Part shown: positions 34,570 through 46,559 of the stretch, one piece after another
Layout of the letters: each line of letters begins with the position of its first letter
Position numbering within the stretch: position 1 is the stretch's first letter
NCBI RefSeq assembly: GCF_902497555.1
Contig: NZ_CABVGP010000001.1
Span: 1,654,501-1,718,500, forward strand
DNA from: Amycolatopsis camponoti
GTDB lineage: Bacteria; Actinomycetota; Actinomycetes; Mycobacteriales; Pseudonocardiaceae
Length of the DNA: 64,000 nucleotides
Reading direction: 5' to 3'
Notes under the pieces: model-generated
Databases searched by the model: none
Told to the model about the DNA's origin: nothing
Seen by the model: only the letters and a program-made list of their open reading frames with translations
Position numbers and translations under genes: made by a program

Positions 34570-35991
34570 GTGTGGACGCAGCGGGACCAGATCCAGGCGT
34601 ACCAGTTCCTCCGCCGCAGGCTCGTTTCCGCTCTCGTCGCGGCTGACGCCAACCACCCCGTCTCGCCCAGCCGGCGGCTCGTGCTCGGCACGGTGCTGGG
34701 GCTCGTGGCCGCCCTGCTCGTCACCGCCGTCTTCGGGATCATCGGCCTGCTGAACCCCTCCGGTGGCAAGGACTGGCTGGCCGGTGGCAAGGTGATCGTC
34801 GAGGAGGGCACCGGCGCGCGGTTCGTGCTCGGCGCCGACGGCGTCCTGCACCCCGTCCTCAACTACGCCTCCGCGCGGCTGCTGGCCGGCGGCAACGGCG
34901 ACGCGACCGTGTCCGTCTCGCCGGAGAACCTCGGCAAGGCCGGCCGCGGCACCCCGATCGGCATCCCGGGGGCGCCCGACTCGGTGCCCGCCGCCGGAGC
35001 GCTGGTCACGACGCCGTGGACGAGCTGCAGCCGCACCACGCAGGACGCGCCCGCGTCGGCCGAGCCGCGCACCGCCGTCCTGCTCGCCGCGCCCGCGTCC
35101 GGGGTCGAGCTGCCCCGCGACCAGGGCGTGATCGTCCGGCTGCCCGAGGGCGACCGGTTCCTGCTCACCGGCGGCCGCCGCTACAAGCTGTCCGACGAGG
35201 CCGCGACCGCGCTGCAGTTCGACAGCTACCCGACGATCGCGGTGTCCGCGCGGTGGATCGACACCGTCCCGGCCGGGCGTGACCTGACCGCGCTGCCGGT
35301 CGACGGCGCCGGCGACCGGGGCCCCGAGGTGGGCGGCCGCGACACCCGCGTCGGTGAGGTCCTCGCCGTCGTGGACGCGATGGCCGCGCCCGGCTCCGCG
35401 ACGTCGTACTACCTGGTCCGCCGGGACGGCCTCGAGCCGGTCGGGCAGACCGAAGCGAGCCTCCTGGTGACGACGGAGGCCAACGCGGCCGCGTACCCCG
35501 GCAGGCCGGCGCCGGTCGACGTCCGCGCGGCCGACGTCGCCGCCGTGCCGAAGGTCGCCGCGCCCCGCGCCGGCGGTGCTGACCCAGCTGCGTTCCCCGA
35601 CCGCATCCCGGGCAAGGCGCCGATCACCGGTAACTCCGTCGTGCTGTGCATCCAGGGCAGCCGGTTGCTCGTTTCGGCCGAATTCCCGCTTTCCCCTGGC
35701 GCGAAAGCAATCCAGGTCGCCACGAGGACCGAAGCACGGGTGGCGGACGAGGTGTGGGTACCTCCGTCGGGGGGAGCCGTCGTCGTCGAATCCGGCTCGG
35801 CCACCACTTACCTGGTGACCGACACGGGCCGGAAGTACCCGGTGGTGAACGCGCAGGCAGTGGCCTCGCTCGGCTACGGAAACGTGGCCAAGTCACCGGT
35901 CAACGGTAGTTTGCTGGCATTGGTGCCGATGGGCCCCGCGCTGGACCCGGCCACGGCCGGGCAGCCGGCCCCGTCGGGTGGAACGGGGTGA
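34570..35991 (+). CDS. eccB: Type VII secretion component EccB
   Basis: A 473-residue protein starting VWTQRDQIQAYQFLRRR, the family signature. It has one membrane helix near residues 42-62 and a large extracytoplasmic repeat-rich region with two cysteines. GTG 34570 is preferred because EccB proteins begin at this signature; ATG 34516 would add 18 atypical residues. Its stop overlaps the first of two response regulators (GTGA), so the regulators are likely expressed with eccB. Confidence 0.95.
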   Translation: MWTQRDQIQAYQFLRRRLVSALVAADANHPVSPSRRLVLGTVLGLVAALLVTAVFGIIGLLNPSGGKDWLAGGKVIVEEGTGARFVLGADGVLHPVLNYASARLLAGGNGDATVSVSPENLGKAGRGTPIGIPGAPDSVPAAGALVTTPWTSCSRTTQDAPASAEPRTAVLLAAPASGVELPRDQGVIVRLPEGDRFLLTGGRRYKLSDEAATALQFDSYPTIAVSARWIDTVPAGRDLTALPVDGAGDRGPEVGGRDTRVGEVLAVVDAMAAPGSATSYYLVRRDGLEPVGQTEASLLVTTEANAAAYPGRPAPVDVRAADVAAVPKVAAPRAGGADPAAFPDRIPGKAPITGNSVVLCIQGSRLLVSAEFPLSPGAKAIQVATRTEARVADEVWVPPSGGAVVVESGSATTYLVTDTGRKYPVVNAQAVASLGYGNVAKSPVNGSLLALVPMGPALDPATAGQPAPSGGTG

Positions 35992-36698
35992 AAGTCGTGC
36001 ACATGACACAAGAGCGCTCGGCCGAGGACGATCTGGACCGGGGCCGGGTCCGGGTCGCGGTCATCGAAGACCACCCGCTGTACCGCGTTTCGGTGGAGCG
36101 GGTGCTGGCCGAAGCCGAATTCATCGAGCTGGGGGCGGTGGTCGACTCGGTGGCGCGGTTCCACGTCCACCGGCAGCCACCGGGCAGCGTGGTGCTGCTG
36201 GACCTGGGCCTCCCGGGCGTCGCCGGGGCGGCGGCGGTCCTGGAGGTCTGCGAACTCGGGCACCACGTCCTCGTGGTCTCCGCGCAGGCGGAGCCCGAAG
36301 TCGTGCTGGGGGCGATCGCCGCGGGGGCGCGCGGCTTCCTCTCCAAGGACGTCGACGGGGACGAGCTGCTGATCGCGATCAAGACGGTCGCCGACGGCGG
36401 CGCGTACGTCTCGGCGGTGGTCGCCGGGATGATCATGAAGGACAACGCGGACCGGCCCGCCGTCTCGGCGGACGTCGAGCTGTCGCCGCGTGAAGAGCAG
36501 GTGCTGCGGCTGGTGGCGGCGGGGGAGCGCGACGTCGACATCGCGCTGATCCTCGGCATCGGCGTCCGGACGGTGCGGGGCTACCTCGACCGCATCCGCG
36601 ACAAGACCGGCGAACGGCGTCGGCCGGGCCTGGTCAAGGAAGCCATCCGGCGCGGCCTGATCGGCGGCTCCGGCCCGCGGCGCGGCGGCCGCAAATGA
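35988..36698 (+). CDS. NarL/LuxR-family response regulator (first of tandem pair)
   Basis: A 236-residue DNA-binding regulator. The receiver domain (~22-140) keeps the acidic pair IEDHP, the phosphoacceptor in LLDLGLPG and the conserved lysine in LSKDVDG. The LuxR helix-turn-helix (~165-225) reads LSPREEQVLRLVAAG. GTG 35988 overlaps the eccB stop; ATG 36003 is an alternative. No histidine kinase is nearby, so it is an orphan. Confidence 0.9.
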   Translation: MKVVHMTQERSAEDDLDRGRVRVAVIEDHPLYRVSVERVLAEAEFIELGAVVDSVARFHVHRQPPGSVVLLDLGLPGVAGAAAVLEVCELGHHVLVVSAQAEPEVVLGAIAAGARGFLSKDVDGDELLIAIKTVADGGAYVSAVVAGMIMKDNADRPAVSADVELSPREEQVLRLVAAGERDVDIALILGIGVRTVRGYLDRIRDKTGERRRPGLVKEAIRRGLIGGSGPRRGGRK

Positions 36699-37354
36699 GC
36701 GACGACGACCAGGCGGCGGCCAAGGCGCCCCGGCGGATCCACGTCGGGGTCATCGAGGACCACCCGCTCTACCGGTACGCGCTCACCCGCGTGCTCACCG
36801 AGGCCGCGGACATCGAGCTCGGCGCCGTCGCCGACTCGGTGGCCCGGTTCGCGGTGCAGGACCAGCCGGCCGGCAGCGTCGTGGTCCTCGACCTGAAGCT
36901 CCGGGGCGTCCAGGACGCGGCCGCGGTCCTGGAAGTGGGGCAGATGGGGCACAAGGTGCTGGTGGTGTCCGCGCACGCGGAACAGCCGGAGGTGCTCGGC
37001 GCGATGCAGGCGGGCGCGAAGGGCTTCTTGTCGAAGGACGTCGACGGCGACGAGCTGCTGCGCGCGATCCGCACGATCGCCGACGACAACGCCTACGTCT
37101 CGCCGACGCTGGCCGGGATGATCATCCAGGACAGCGAGGAGCGGCACGCGGGGCCGAAGATCGTCCTGTCGGAGCGCGAGAAGCAGGTGCTCCGCCTGGT
37201 GGCGGCGGGGGAGCGCGACGTCGACGTGGCGGAGATCCTCAACATCAGCGTCCGCACGGTCCGGTCGTACCTGGACCGGATCCGCGACAAGACGGGCGAA
37301 CGGCGGCGCGCGGGCTTCGTGCGCGTCGCCATCCGCGAGGGCCTGCTCCGCTAG
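36695..37354 (+). CDS. NarL/LuxR-family response regulator (second of tandem pair)
   Basis: A 219-residue paralog of the preceding gene with the same layout: IEDHPLYR, VVLDLKLRG phosphoacceptor segment, LSKDVDGDELL and the HTH LSEREKQVLRLVAAG. ATG 36695 overlaps the upstream stop. The IS element inserted exactly at its end: the stop codon TAG is part of the 6-bp target duplication and was preserved. Confidence 0.9.
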   Translation: MSDDDQAAAKAPRRIHVGVIEDHPLYRYALTRVLTEAADIELGAVADSVARFAVQDQPAGSVVVLDLKLRGVQDAAAVLEVGQMGHKVLVVSAHAEQPEVLGAMQAGAKGFLSKDVDGDELLRAIRTIADDNAYVSPTLAGMIIQDSEERHAGPKIVLSEREKQVLRLVAAGERDVDVAEILNISVRTVRSYLDRIRDKTGERRRAGFVRVAIREGLLR

Positions 37355-38481
37355 GTGTGATGTCCAGGGACGTTGTCCCGAGTTGAGGTGACCAGCGGCG
37401 GCCTGTCGTGCTGACAGGTGAAGGCCTCCGGTTGTGAAGTGGAGCTGTCTAGGAACCGCTTCACCCACCGGAGGCCTTCGTGTCCCACCCTAACGCCACC
37501 CTGACCCCACGCACCCGGCTGCGCCTGGCCCGCCTGATCGTCGAGCACGGCTGGACCTGCACCGCAGCAGCGAAGATGTTCATGGTCGCCGCCAAAACCG
37601 CCGCGAAATGGGCCGCCCGCTACCGAGCCGAAGGCGTGGCCGGCATGGCTGATCGCAGCTGCCGTCCCCGCCGCAGCCCGACCCGCACACCCGAGCACCT
37701 GGTGCGGGCGATCGTGCGGTTGCGGTGGCGCAAGCGGCTGGGCCCGGTCCAGATCGCCGGCCGGCTCGGCCTGCCCGCATCCACGGTGCACGCGGTGCTG
37801 GTGCGATGCCGGATCAACCGGCTCTCCCGCATCGACCGGGTCACCGGCGAGCCGCTGCGCCGCTGCGCCGCTGCGAACACGACCATCCCGGGTCGCTGAT
37901 CCATGTCGATGTCACCAAGTTCGGCAACATCCCCGACGGCGGCGGCTGGCGCTACGTCGGACGCGCTCAAGGTGACCGCAACCGGGCCGCGACGCCGGGC
38001 AAGCCCCGCAACGCCTACCGCAACCCCAAGATCGGGACCGGGTTCGTGCACACGGTGCTCGACGACCATTCCCGCGTCGCCTACGCCGAGATCCACGCCG
38101 ACGAAACCGCTGTTACCGCCACCGCAGTGCTGCGCCGGGCCGTGGCCTGGTTCGCTGCCCGCGGCGTCGCCGTCGAGCGGGTGCTCTCGGACAACGGGTC
38201 GGCCTACCGGTCTCATGCCTGGCGCGATACCTGCCTCGAGCTGGGGATCACTCCGAAACGGACTCGGCCTTACCGGCCGCAGACCAACGGCAAGATCGAA
38301 CGGTTTCACCGCACGTTGGCCGAGGGCTGGGCCTATGCCCGTTTCTATCCGTCGGAAACCCTGCGGCGGGCCGCGTTACCGGGGTGGCTGCACTTCTACA
38401 ATCATCATCGACCCCACAGCTCAACCGGCGGCAAGCCGCCGGTCACCCGGCTGACCAACCTCCCCGGACATCACAGCTAGG
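37350..38481. mobile_element. IS481-like insertion sequence with 6-bp target duplication
   Basis: The element spans 37356-38475 (1120 bp). Its ends are inverted repeats: left TGTGATGTCCAGGGACGTTG, right (complement) TGTGATGTCCGGGGAGGTTG. GCTAGG flanks both sides (37350-37355 and 38476-38481) as target duplication. It carries one transposase gene broken by an 8-bp duplication. The intact target repeats point to a relatively recent, simple insertion. Confidence 0.88.
37480..38480 (+). pseudogene. IS481-family transposase, frameshifted
   Basis: The first frame (37480-37899) has the N-terminal helix-turn-helix (TCTAAAKMF, AKTAAKWAARYR). The second (to 38480) has the rve/DDE integrase core: HVDVTKF, VLSDNG and the Glu in GKIERFHRTL. 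The frames are split by a tandem duplication of CTGCGCCG (37855-37862 and 37863-37870); removing one copy restores one continuous protein. The reading frame runs off the element and uses the TAG of the target duplication as its stop. Confidence 0.88.
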
Positions 38482-38522
38482 CCCGTCCCGAGCTTTCCCG
38501 TGAAAGCTGCGTCCGGCCGGGT

Positions 38523-39317
38523 TCAGAGACGGCGGTTGGCCAGGGCTCCCGTCGCCGTGCGGGCCTTGGCCGACACCGCGGTGTCGATGTCGACCACCAG
38601 CGTCTCCGGGGCCGGGCCCGCGGCGGCGTGCAGCCGGCCGAAACCATCCGCGACCAGCGAATACCCGATCCCGGTCGGGGCCTTCGGGTTCACCGTGAGG
38701 CCCGTCGCCGCCGGGTCCGCCTGGCCGCAGGCCAGCACCCAGCAGCCCGAATCGAGGGCTCGCGCGCGCACCAGCACCTCCCACTGCTCGCGCTTGCCCT
38801 CGCCCGCGCCCCAGGACGCAGGCAGCAGCACGACGTCGGCACCGTCGTCGGCCAGCGCGCGGAACAGCTCCGGGAACCGCACGTCGTAGCAGGTCGCGAC
38901 GCCGTAGACGACGCCGTCCAGCTCGAACGTGGTCACCGACGCGCCGGGCGCCACCGTGTCCGACTCCGCGAAGCCGAACGCGTCGTAGAGGTGGATCTTG
39001 TCGTAGCCGCGGTGCTGCCCGGCGCCGGTGACCAGCAGCGTGTTGCGCACCCGGCCGCCGTCCGCGGGGGTGAACATCCCGGCGACGACCACCACGTCGT
39101 GCTCGGCGGCCACCGCGGCCACCGCCAAGGCCCACGGCCCGTCCAGCTCCTCCGCGACCGGCGCCAGCGGACGCCCGAAGCGGGCCATCGTCGCCTCGGG
39201 GAACACGACGATCCGCGCGCCGTCGGCCACCGCGGCTTCCACCCCGGAGCGAACGAGCTTCAGGTTCGCCGCCGGGTCGTCACCCGAGTTGACCTGGCAC
39301 AACGCGATTCGCGCCAC
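38523..39317 (-). CDS. Carbon-nitrogen hydrolase (nitrilase superfamily)
   Basis: A 264-residue amidase-type enzyme with the Glu-Lys-Cys triad visible as [15 protein letters not shown] and TCYDVRFPE. Substrate is unknown; relatives act on omega-amides or other small amides. GTG 39317 is chosen because AGGAGG (39323-39328) lies five bases upstream; the longer ATG 39350 frame includes that site. It is divergent from hisD. Confidence 0.9.
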   Translation of the reverse strand: MARIALCQVNSGDDPAANLKLVRSGVEAAVADGARIVVFPEATMARFGRPLAPVAEELDGPWALAVAAVAAEHDVVVVAGMFTPADGGRVRNTLLVTGAGQHRGYDKIHLYDAFGFAESDTVAPGASVTTFELDGVVYGVATCYDVRFPELFRALADDGADVVLLPASWGAGEGKREQWEVLVRARALDSGCWVLACGQADPAATGLTVNPKAPTGIGYSLVADGFGRLHAAAGPAPETLVVDIDTAVSAKARTATGALANRRL

Positions 39318-39400
39318 CACTGCCTCCTGCATGCTGGGATCCGCCGTCACCGGGGAGTATCGCTGAAAACCCCTTCGGCGTGACCTCGTACCCTGGTGGC

Positions 39401-42415
<3,015 letters not shown>

Positions 42416-42419
<4 letters not shown>

Positions 42420-42574
42420 GCAAGGAAGTCGTCGGAGTCCTCCTGCTCGCCCTCGGGGGCTTCCTCGTGGGCGGGGTCTACTCGACGTGGAAGACGGCCA
42501 AGTTCATGGCGGGCGTGCTCGGCGTCGCGGCCCTGCTCGCCATCGGCGGCGCGATCTTCTGGTTCATGAGCTGA
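42416..42574 (+). CDS. Small two-helix membrane protein after hisB
   Basis: A 52-residue protein with two hydrophobic segments ([18 protein letters not shown] and [19 protein letters not shown]). GTG 42416 overlaps the hisB stop. Small membrane genes in this position, between hisB and hisH, are seen in other actinomycetes; here hisH is 12.6 kb away. The function is unknown. Confidence 0.75.
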
Positions 42575-42611
42575 CCGATTCCTTTCAGCGTCGCGGGCGG
42601 TCTACCTTGGC

Positions 42612-43985
42612 ATGCTGATGACGGAGTGGTCAGAGGAGTTCGCGCGGCAGGCGGAGCCGTTCCGGCCGGAGCTGCTGGCGCACTGCTACCGCATGGTCGG
42701 TTCGGCGGACGACGCCGCGGACCTGGTGCAGGAGACGTACCTGCGGGCGTGGCGGTCGTACGGCACGTTCGAAGGCCGTTCTTCGCTGCGCACCTGGCTC
42801 CACCGCATCGCGACCAACGCCTGCCTGTCCGCGCTGGAGCAGCGCGGCAGGCGGGTGCTGCCCGCCGGCCTGGGGGGCCCGGCCGTCGACCCCGGCGCGC
42901 CGCCGGTGCCGGCGGGGCCCGAGGTGGCCTGGCTGGGGCCGGTCCCGGACGCGCTGGTGACCCCCGACCCGGCCACGCTCTCGGCGGAGCGGGACAGCGT
43001 GCGGCTGGCGCTCGTCGCCGCGCTGCAGTACCTGCCGGCCCGGCAACGCGCGGTGCTCCTGCTCCGGGAGGTGCTGGGGTTCAGCGCCGCCGAGGTCGCG
43101 GCCATGCTGGAGATCTCCACGGCCGCGGTCAAGAGCACGCTGCAACGGGCCCGCGCCCGGCTCGACGAGGTCGCGCCGTCGCCCGACGACGTCGTCGAGC
43201 CGGCCGAACCGCACGCCCGGGACCTGCTGCGCCAGTACATCGCCGGTTTCGAGAACGCCGACCTGGCGGTTCTGGAGCAGGCGTTGCGCGCCGACGCCGC
43301 CATCGAGCTGGTGGGCACGCGGACCTGGTTCTCCGGCAAGGCGACGTGCCTGCGCTACCTGGCACAGGTGCTCGGCGCTCCCGGCGACTGGCGGATGACC
43401 CCGACGCGCGCGAACGGCCAACCCGCCGCGGCGACGTCTTACCACGGCCAGGCCCTCGGGATCGCGGTGCTCACGGTCACGGCCACCGGAATAGCCCGCA
43501 TCACGGTGTTCCCGGGCGGCCCCGAACTGGTGGCGCGGTTCGGCCTTCCCACGGAGTCGAGCGTGCCGGCCGACGAGGAGTTCCGGACCTACAACGAAGG
43601 CGTCATCAGCGAATTCCGCGCCCAGCGGGGTGTGGTCAGCCAGCCACCGTTCCCGATCCTGCTGCTGACGACAACGGGCGCCCGCACCGGCCGGCGGACA
43701 ACGGTCCCGCTCGGTTATGCGGTCGACGACGAGGGCCGCGTGTTCGTGGTCGGCTCGAAGGCGGGGGCGCCCCGGCATCCGGCGTGGTTCCACAACTTGC
43801 GCGCGAACCCATCGGTGACGGTCGAACTCGGCGACGGGTCCTACGAGGCCCGGGCGATCGTGACGACGGGTGAGGAACGCGACCGGCTGTACGGCAGGGT
43901 GTCCGATGGGACGTCGGCCTACGAGCGGAACACGGACCGGGTGTTCCCGGTGATCATCCTCGACGGCGTTCCCGCACCGGGCTGA
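42612..43985 (+). CDS. ECF sigma factor fused to SnoaL-like and F420-type nitroreductase domains
   Basis: A 457-residue three-part protein in one uninterrupted frame. Residues ~1-85 are sigma region 2 (HCYRMVGSADDAADLVQETYLRAWRS) and ~130-185 region 4 (VLLLREVLGFSAAEVAAML). Residues ~200-325 are the SnoaL-like extension typical of SigG/TIGR02960-type factors, which act without a separate anti-sigma. Residues ~335-457 are a Ddn/DUF385 domain (LLLTTTGARTGRRTTVPLGY, HPAWFHNLRANP) that normally binds deazaflavin F420. ATG 42612 or 42618 is the start. I infer a redox-sensing transcription factor. Confidence 0.88.
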   Translation: MLMTEWSEEFARQAEPFRPELLAHCYRMVGSADDAADLVQETYLRAWRSYGTFEGRSSLRTWLHRIATNACLSALEQRGRRVLPAGLGGPAVDPGAPPVPAGPEVAWLGPVPDALVTPDPATLSAERDSVRLALVAALQYLPARQRAVLLLREVLGFSAAEVAAMLEISTAAVKSTLQRARARLDEVAPSPDDVVEPAEPHARDLLRQYIAGFENADLAVLEQALRADAAIELVGTRTWFSGKATCLRYLAQVLGAPGDWRMTPTRANGQPAAATSYHGQALGIAVLTVTATGIARITVFPGGPELVARFGLPTESSVPADEEFRTYNEGVISEFRAQRGVVSQPPFPILLLTTTGARTGRRTTVPLGYAVDDEGRVFVVGSKAGAPRHPAWFHNLRANPSVTVELGDGSYEARAIVTTGEERDRLYGRVSDGTSAYERNTDRVFPVIILDGVPAPG

Positions 43986-44004
43986 CCGCGCCGACGCTGA
44001 CCCC

Positions 44005-44050
44005 GCCGAGAGCGGCCCCGCCGAGAGCGGCCCCCACCGAGAGCGGCCCC
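44005..44050. repeat. Three tandem copies of a 15-16-bp unit
   Basis: GCCGAGAGCGGCCCC at 44005-44019 and 44020-44034, then CACCGAGAGCGGCCCC at 44035-44050. It lies just after the sigma-fusion stop, in the gap between convergent genes. Confidence 0.7.
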
Positions 44051-44120
44051 CACCCTCTCCGGGGGGCGTCCCTGGTCCAGTCTATCGGCCCCGGCCGACA
44101 AAACCGGCTGCCGGAGCCTG

Positions 44121-44154
44121 GTTGTCCACAACCCCGCCGGGCTGTGGACAACCA
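44121..44154. terminator. Stem-loop between convergent genes
   Basis: GGTTGTCCACA at 44121-44131 pairs perfectly with TGTGGACAACC at 44144-44154 over a 12-base loop, 5 bases past the MMPL gene's stop on the minus strand. The half-stems contain TTGTCCACA, identical to the actinobacterial DnaA box, probably by chance. Confidence 0.6.
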
Positions 44155-44159
44155 GCGGC

Positions 44160-46355
44160 TCACCGGCTCGCGCCGACCAGTTCGCGCTCGTCGTCGTCGG
44201 GTGCGGCGTCGAGGTGCTTCGTGAGCTTCTCGCCCTCCACGTCAACGTCCGGCAGGATGCGGTCCAGCCACTTCGGCAGCCACCACGCGCCGCGGCCCAG
44301 CAGCGACATCACCGCCGGCACCAGCGTCATCCGGACCACGAACGCGTCCACCAGCACGCCGAACGCCAGCGCGAAGCCGATCGACTGGATCAGTGCCGAC
44401 TCGGCCAGGATGAACCCGGCGAACACGCTGATCATGATCAGCGCCGCCGCGACGACCACCCGCGCGCCGTGGCGGAAGCCGGTGACCATCGCCTCCTGCG
44501 GCTCCGCGCCGTGGACGTGCTCCTCGCGCATCCGCGTCACCAGGAACACCTGGTAGTCCATCGCCAGTCCGAAGAGGACGCCGATCAGCAGGATCGGCAG
44601 CATGCTCATGATCGGCCCGGTCGACTTGACGCCGAGCAGGTCCGTCAGCCAGCCCCACTGGAACACCGCGACCACCGCGCCGAACGTCGCCGCGACCGAG
44701 CCGAGGAAGCCGATCGTCGCCTTCAGCGGCACCACGACCGAGCGGAACACCAGCATCAGCAGCACGAACGCCAGCCCGACGATCAGCGCGAGGTAGGGCA
44801 GCATCGCGTCGGACAGCTTCTCCGAGACGTCGATGTTCGCCGCGGTCTGCCCGGTGACGGCCAGCTTCGCGCCGGTCGCGTTCTCCAGCGCGCCGGACTC
44901 GGTGCGGATCGCGGCCACCAGGTCCTCGGTCTGGGTGCTGCTCGGCCCGCTCTTGGGGATCACCGTGAGCAACGCCGTGTCACCGGTCTGGTTGACCCGC
45001 GGCGGAGTGACGGCGGCGACGTCGGGGAGCTTCTGGATGTCGGCCGCGGCCTGGCCGAGTGCGGCCTGCCGGTTGGTGCTCGCGCCGGTGTCGACGACGA
45101 CCAGCAGCGGCCCGTTCGAGCCTTCGCCGAAGCTGCGGCTGGCGATCTCGTACGCCTTGTGCTGCGTGGACTCCGGCGCGGCGGTCGCGTCGTTGGGCAG
45201 GCCGAGCTGCATGCCGAGCGCGGGCAGCGCGACGACGGCCATCCCGGCCAGTGCGACGAGCAGCACCGGCCACCGGTGGCGGGCGACGAACCGCGCCCAA
45301 CGCTCGCCGTGCGTCGTTTCGACGGGCTTGCGGCGCAGCCGGATGCGCTCGCCGGCGACCCGGGTGCCGGCGAAGCCGAGGATCGCGGGCAGCAGCGTCA
45401 GGGCGATGACCACGGCGACCGCCACGGTCACGGCCGCGGCGACGCCCATCTGGCCGAGGAACGGGATGCCGATGACGGTCAGGCCGGCCAGCGCGATGAT
45501 GACGGTGAGCCCGGCGAACACGACAGCCGAACCGGCGGTGCCGGTGGCGCGGCCCGCGGCCTCCTCGGGATCGCGGCCGAGCTTCAGCTCGTGCCGGTAG
45601 CGCGACACGATGAAAAGCGCGTAGTCGATGCCGACGGCCAGCCCGATCATCAGCGCGAGGATCGGCGTGTTCGAGTTCAGCTCCAGGAAGCCGGAGGCGA
45701 GGAAGATGCCGCCCATCCCGGTGCCGACGCCGATCAGCGCGGTGAGCAGCGGGATCCCGGCGGCGACGAGCGAGCCGAAGGTGATGATCAGCACGACGGC
45801 GGCGACCGCGACACCCAGGCCCTCGGTCGCGCCGGTCTCGGGGACGCCCTGGACGGCGTCACCGCCGAACTCGACGGTGAACCCGGCCTCGCGGGTGGCT
45901 TTCGCCGCGTCGAGCAGCGCCTGGCGGTCACCGTCGGTGAGCTCGTAGGCCTTCGCGCCATAGCTGACCTGGGCGAGCGCGACGCGCTTGTCGGGGGAGA
46001 TCGACTGCGCCTGGAACGGGTCGACGACCACCGCGACCTTCGGCGCGGTCTTCAGCTGCCCGACCAGCGTCTCGACGGCCGCCTTGCCCTTCGCGTCGGT
46101 CACGGTGGTGCCGGCCGGCGCCTCGATCACGACGCGCGCGGTGGCGCCACCGGCGTTGGCCTGCGGGAACTTCTCGGTCAGCAGGTCGACGGCCCGCTGC
46201 GACTCGGTGCCGGGGATCGTCACCGAGTTCGACAGCTGGCCGGACAGCGTGAGCGCGCCCAGCCCGAGCGCCACGAGGACGGCTGCCCAGACGGCGGCGA
46301 CCAGCGCCCGCCGCCGGAAGGACAACCGGCCGAGCCGGTACAGGAAGGTCGCCAC
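44160..46355 (-). CDS. MMPL-family transporter
   Basis: A 731-residue RND-superfamily exporter with twelve predicted membrane helices in two halves and two extracytoplasmic loops. The first half shows the GxxxDY motif LAVGIDYALFIVSRYR near residue 235, the second LFGLAMDYQVFLVTRMREE near 590. It probably exports lipids or toxic compounds. It is divergent from the TetR gene across a 204-base gap filled by five phased operators, so it is the likely repressor target. Confidence 0.92.
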   Translation of the reverse strand: MATFLYRLGRLSFRRRALVAAVWAAVLVALGLGALTLSGQLSNSVTIPGTESQRAVDLLTEKFPQANAGGATARVVIEAPAGTTVTDAKGKAAVETLVGQLKTAPKVAVVVDPFQAQSISPDKRVALAQVSYGAKAYELTDGDRQALLDAAKATREAGFTVEFGGDAVQGVPETGATEGLGVAVAAVVLIITFGSLVAAGIPLLTALIGVGTGMGGIFLASGFLELNSNTPILALMIGLAVGIDYALFIVSRYRHELKLGRDPEEAAGRATGTAGSAVVFAGLTVIIALAGLTVIGIPFLGQMGVAAAVTVAVAVVIALTLLPAILGFAGTRVAGERIRLRRKPVETTHGERWARFVARHRWPVLLVALAGMAVVALPALGMQLGLPNDATAAPESTQHKAYEIASRSFGEGSNGPLLVVVDTGASTNRQAALGQAAADIQKLPDVAAVTPPRVNQTGDTALLTVIPKSGPSSTQTEDLVAAIRTESGALENATGAKLAVTGQTAANIDVSEKLSDAMLPYLALIVGLAFVLLMLVFRSVVVPLKATIGFLGSVAATFGAVVAVFQWGWLTDLLGVKSTGPIMSMLPILLIGVLFGLAMDYQVFLVTRMREEHVHGAEPQEAMVTGFRHGARVVVAAALIMISVFAGFILAESALIQSIGFALAFGVLVDAFVVRMTLVPAVMSLLGRGAWWLPKWLDRILPDVDVEGEKLTKHLDAAPDDDERELVGASR

Positions 46356-46413
46356 GAGTCAGCTCCGTTTCGCCCGAACGGGGTCGGTTCACTCCAATTG
46401 ATTACTGACCAAG

Positions 46414-46521
46414 CTAGCCGATCGGCAAGCATAGTCCAAGCCGATCGGCAAGTATGTGACTTGCCGAACAGCAAGGTTTATCCCAGCCGATCGGCTAGTG
46501 GCTGGTTTGCCGATCGACAGG
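46414..46521. promoter_or_regulatory. Five 16-bp palindromic operators at exact 23-bp spacing
   Basis: Boxes are 46414 CTAGCCGATCGGCAAG, 46437 CAAGCCGATCGGCAAG, 46460 CTTGCCGAACAGCAAG, 46483 CCAGCCGATCGGCTAG and 46506 TTTGCCGATCGACAGG. Starts are exactly 23 bp apart. Consensus CTWGCCGATCGGCWAG. They fill the divergent MMPL-tetR promoter region, and the regulator is most likely the adjacent TetR protein. Confidence 0.85.
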
Positions 46522-46559
46522 GAGTGACGTACGCTCCGACGGCTCGATGAGGAGGAAGA

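Noticed and set aside
44121..44154. Two inverted TTGTCCACA sequences identical to actinobacterial DnaA boxes, as an origin signal
   Set aside because: Only one pair, forming a hairpin between convergent genes, with no dnaA, dnaN or AT-rich unwinding region. A terminator explains it better.
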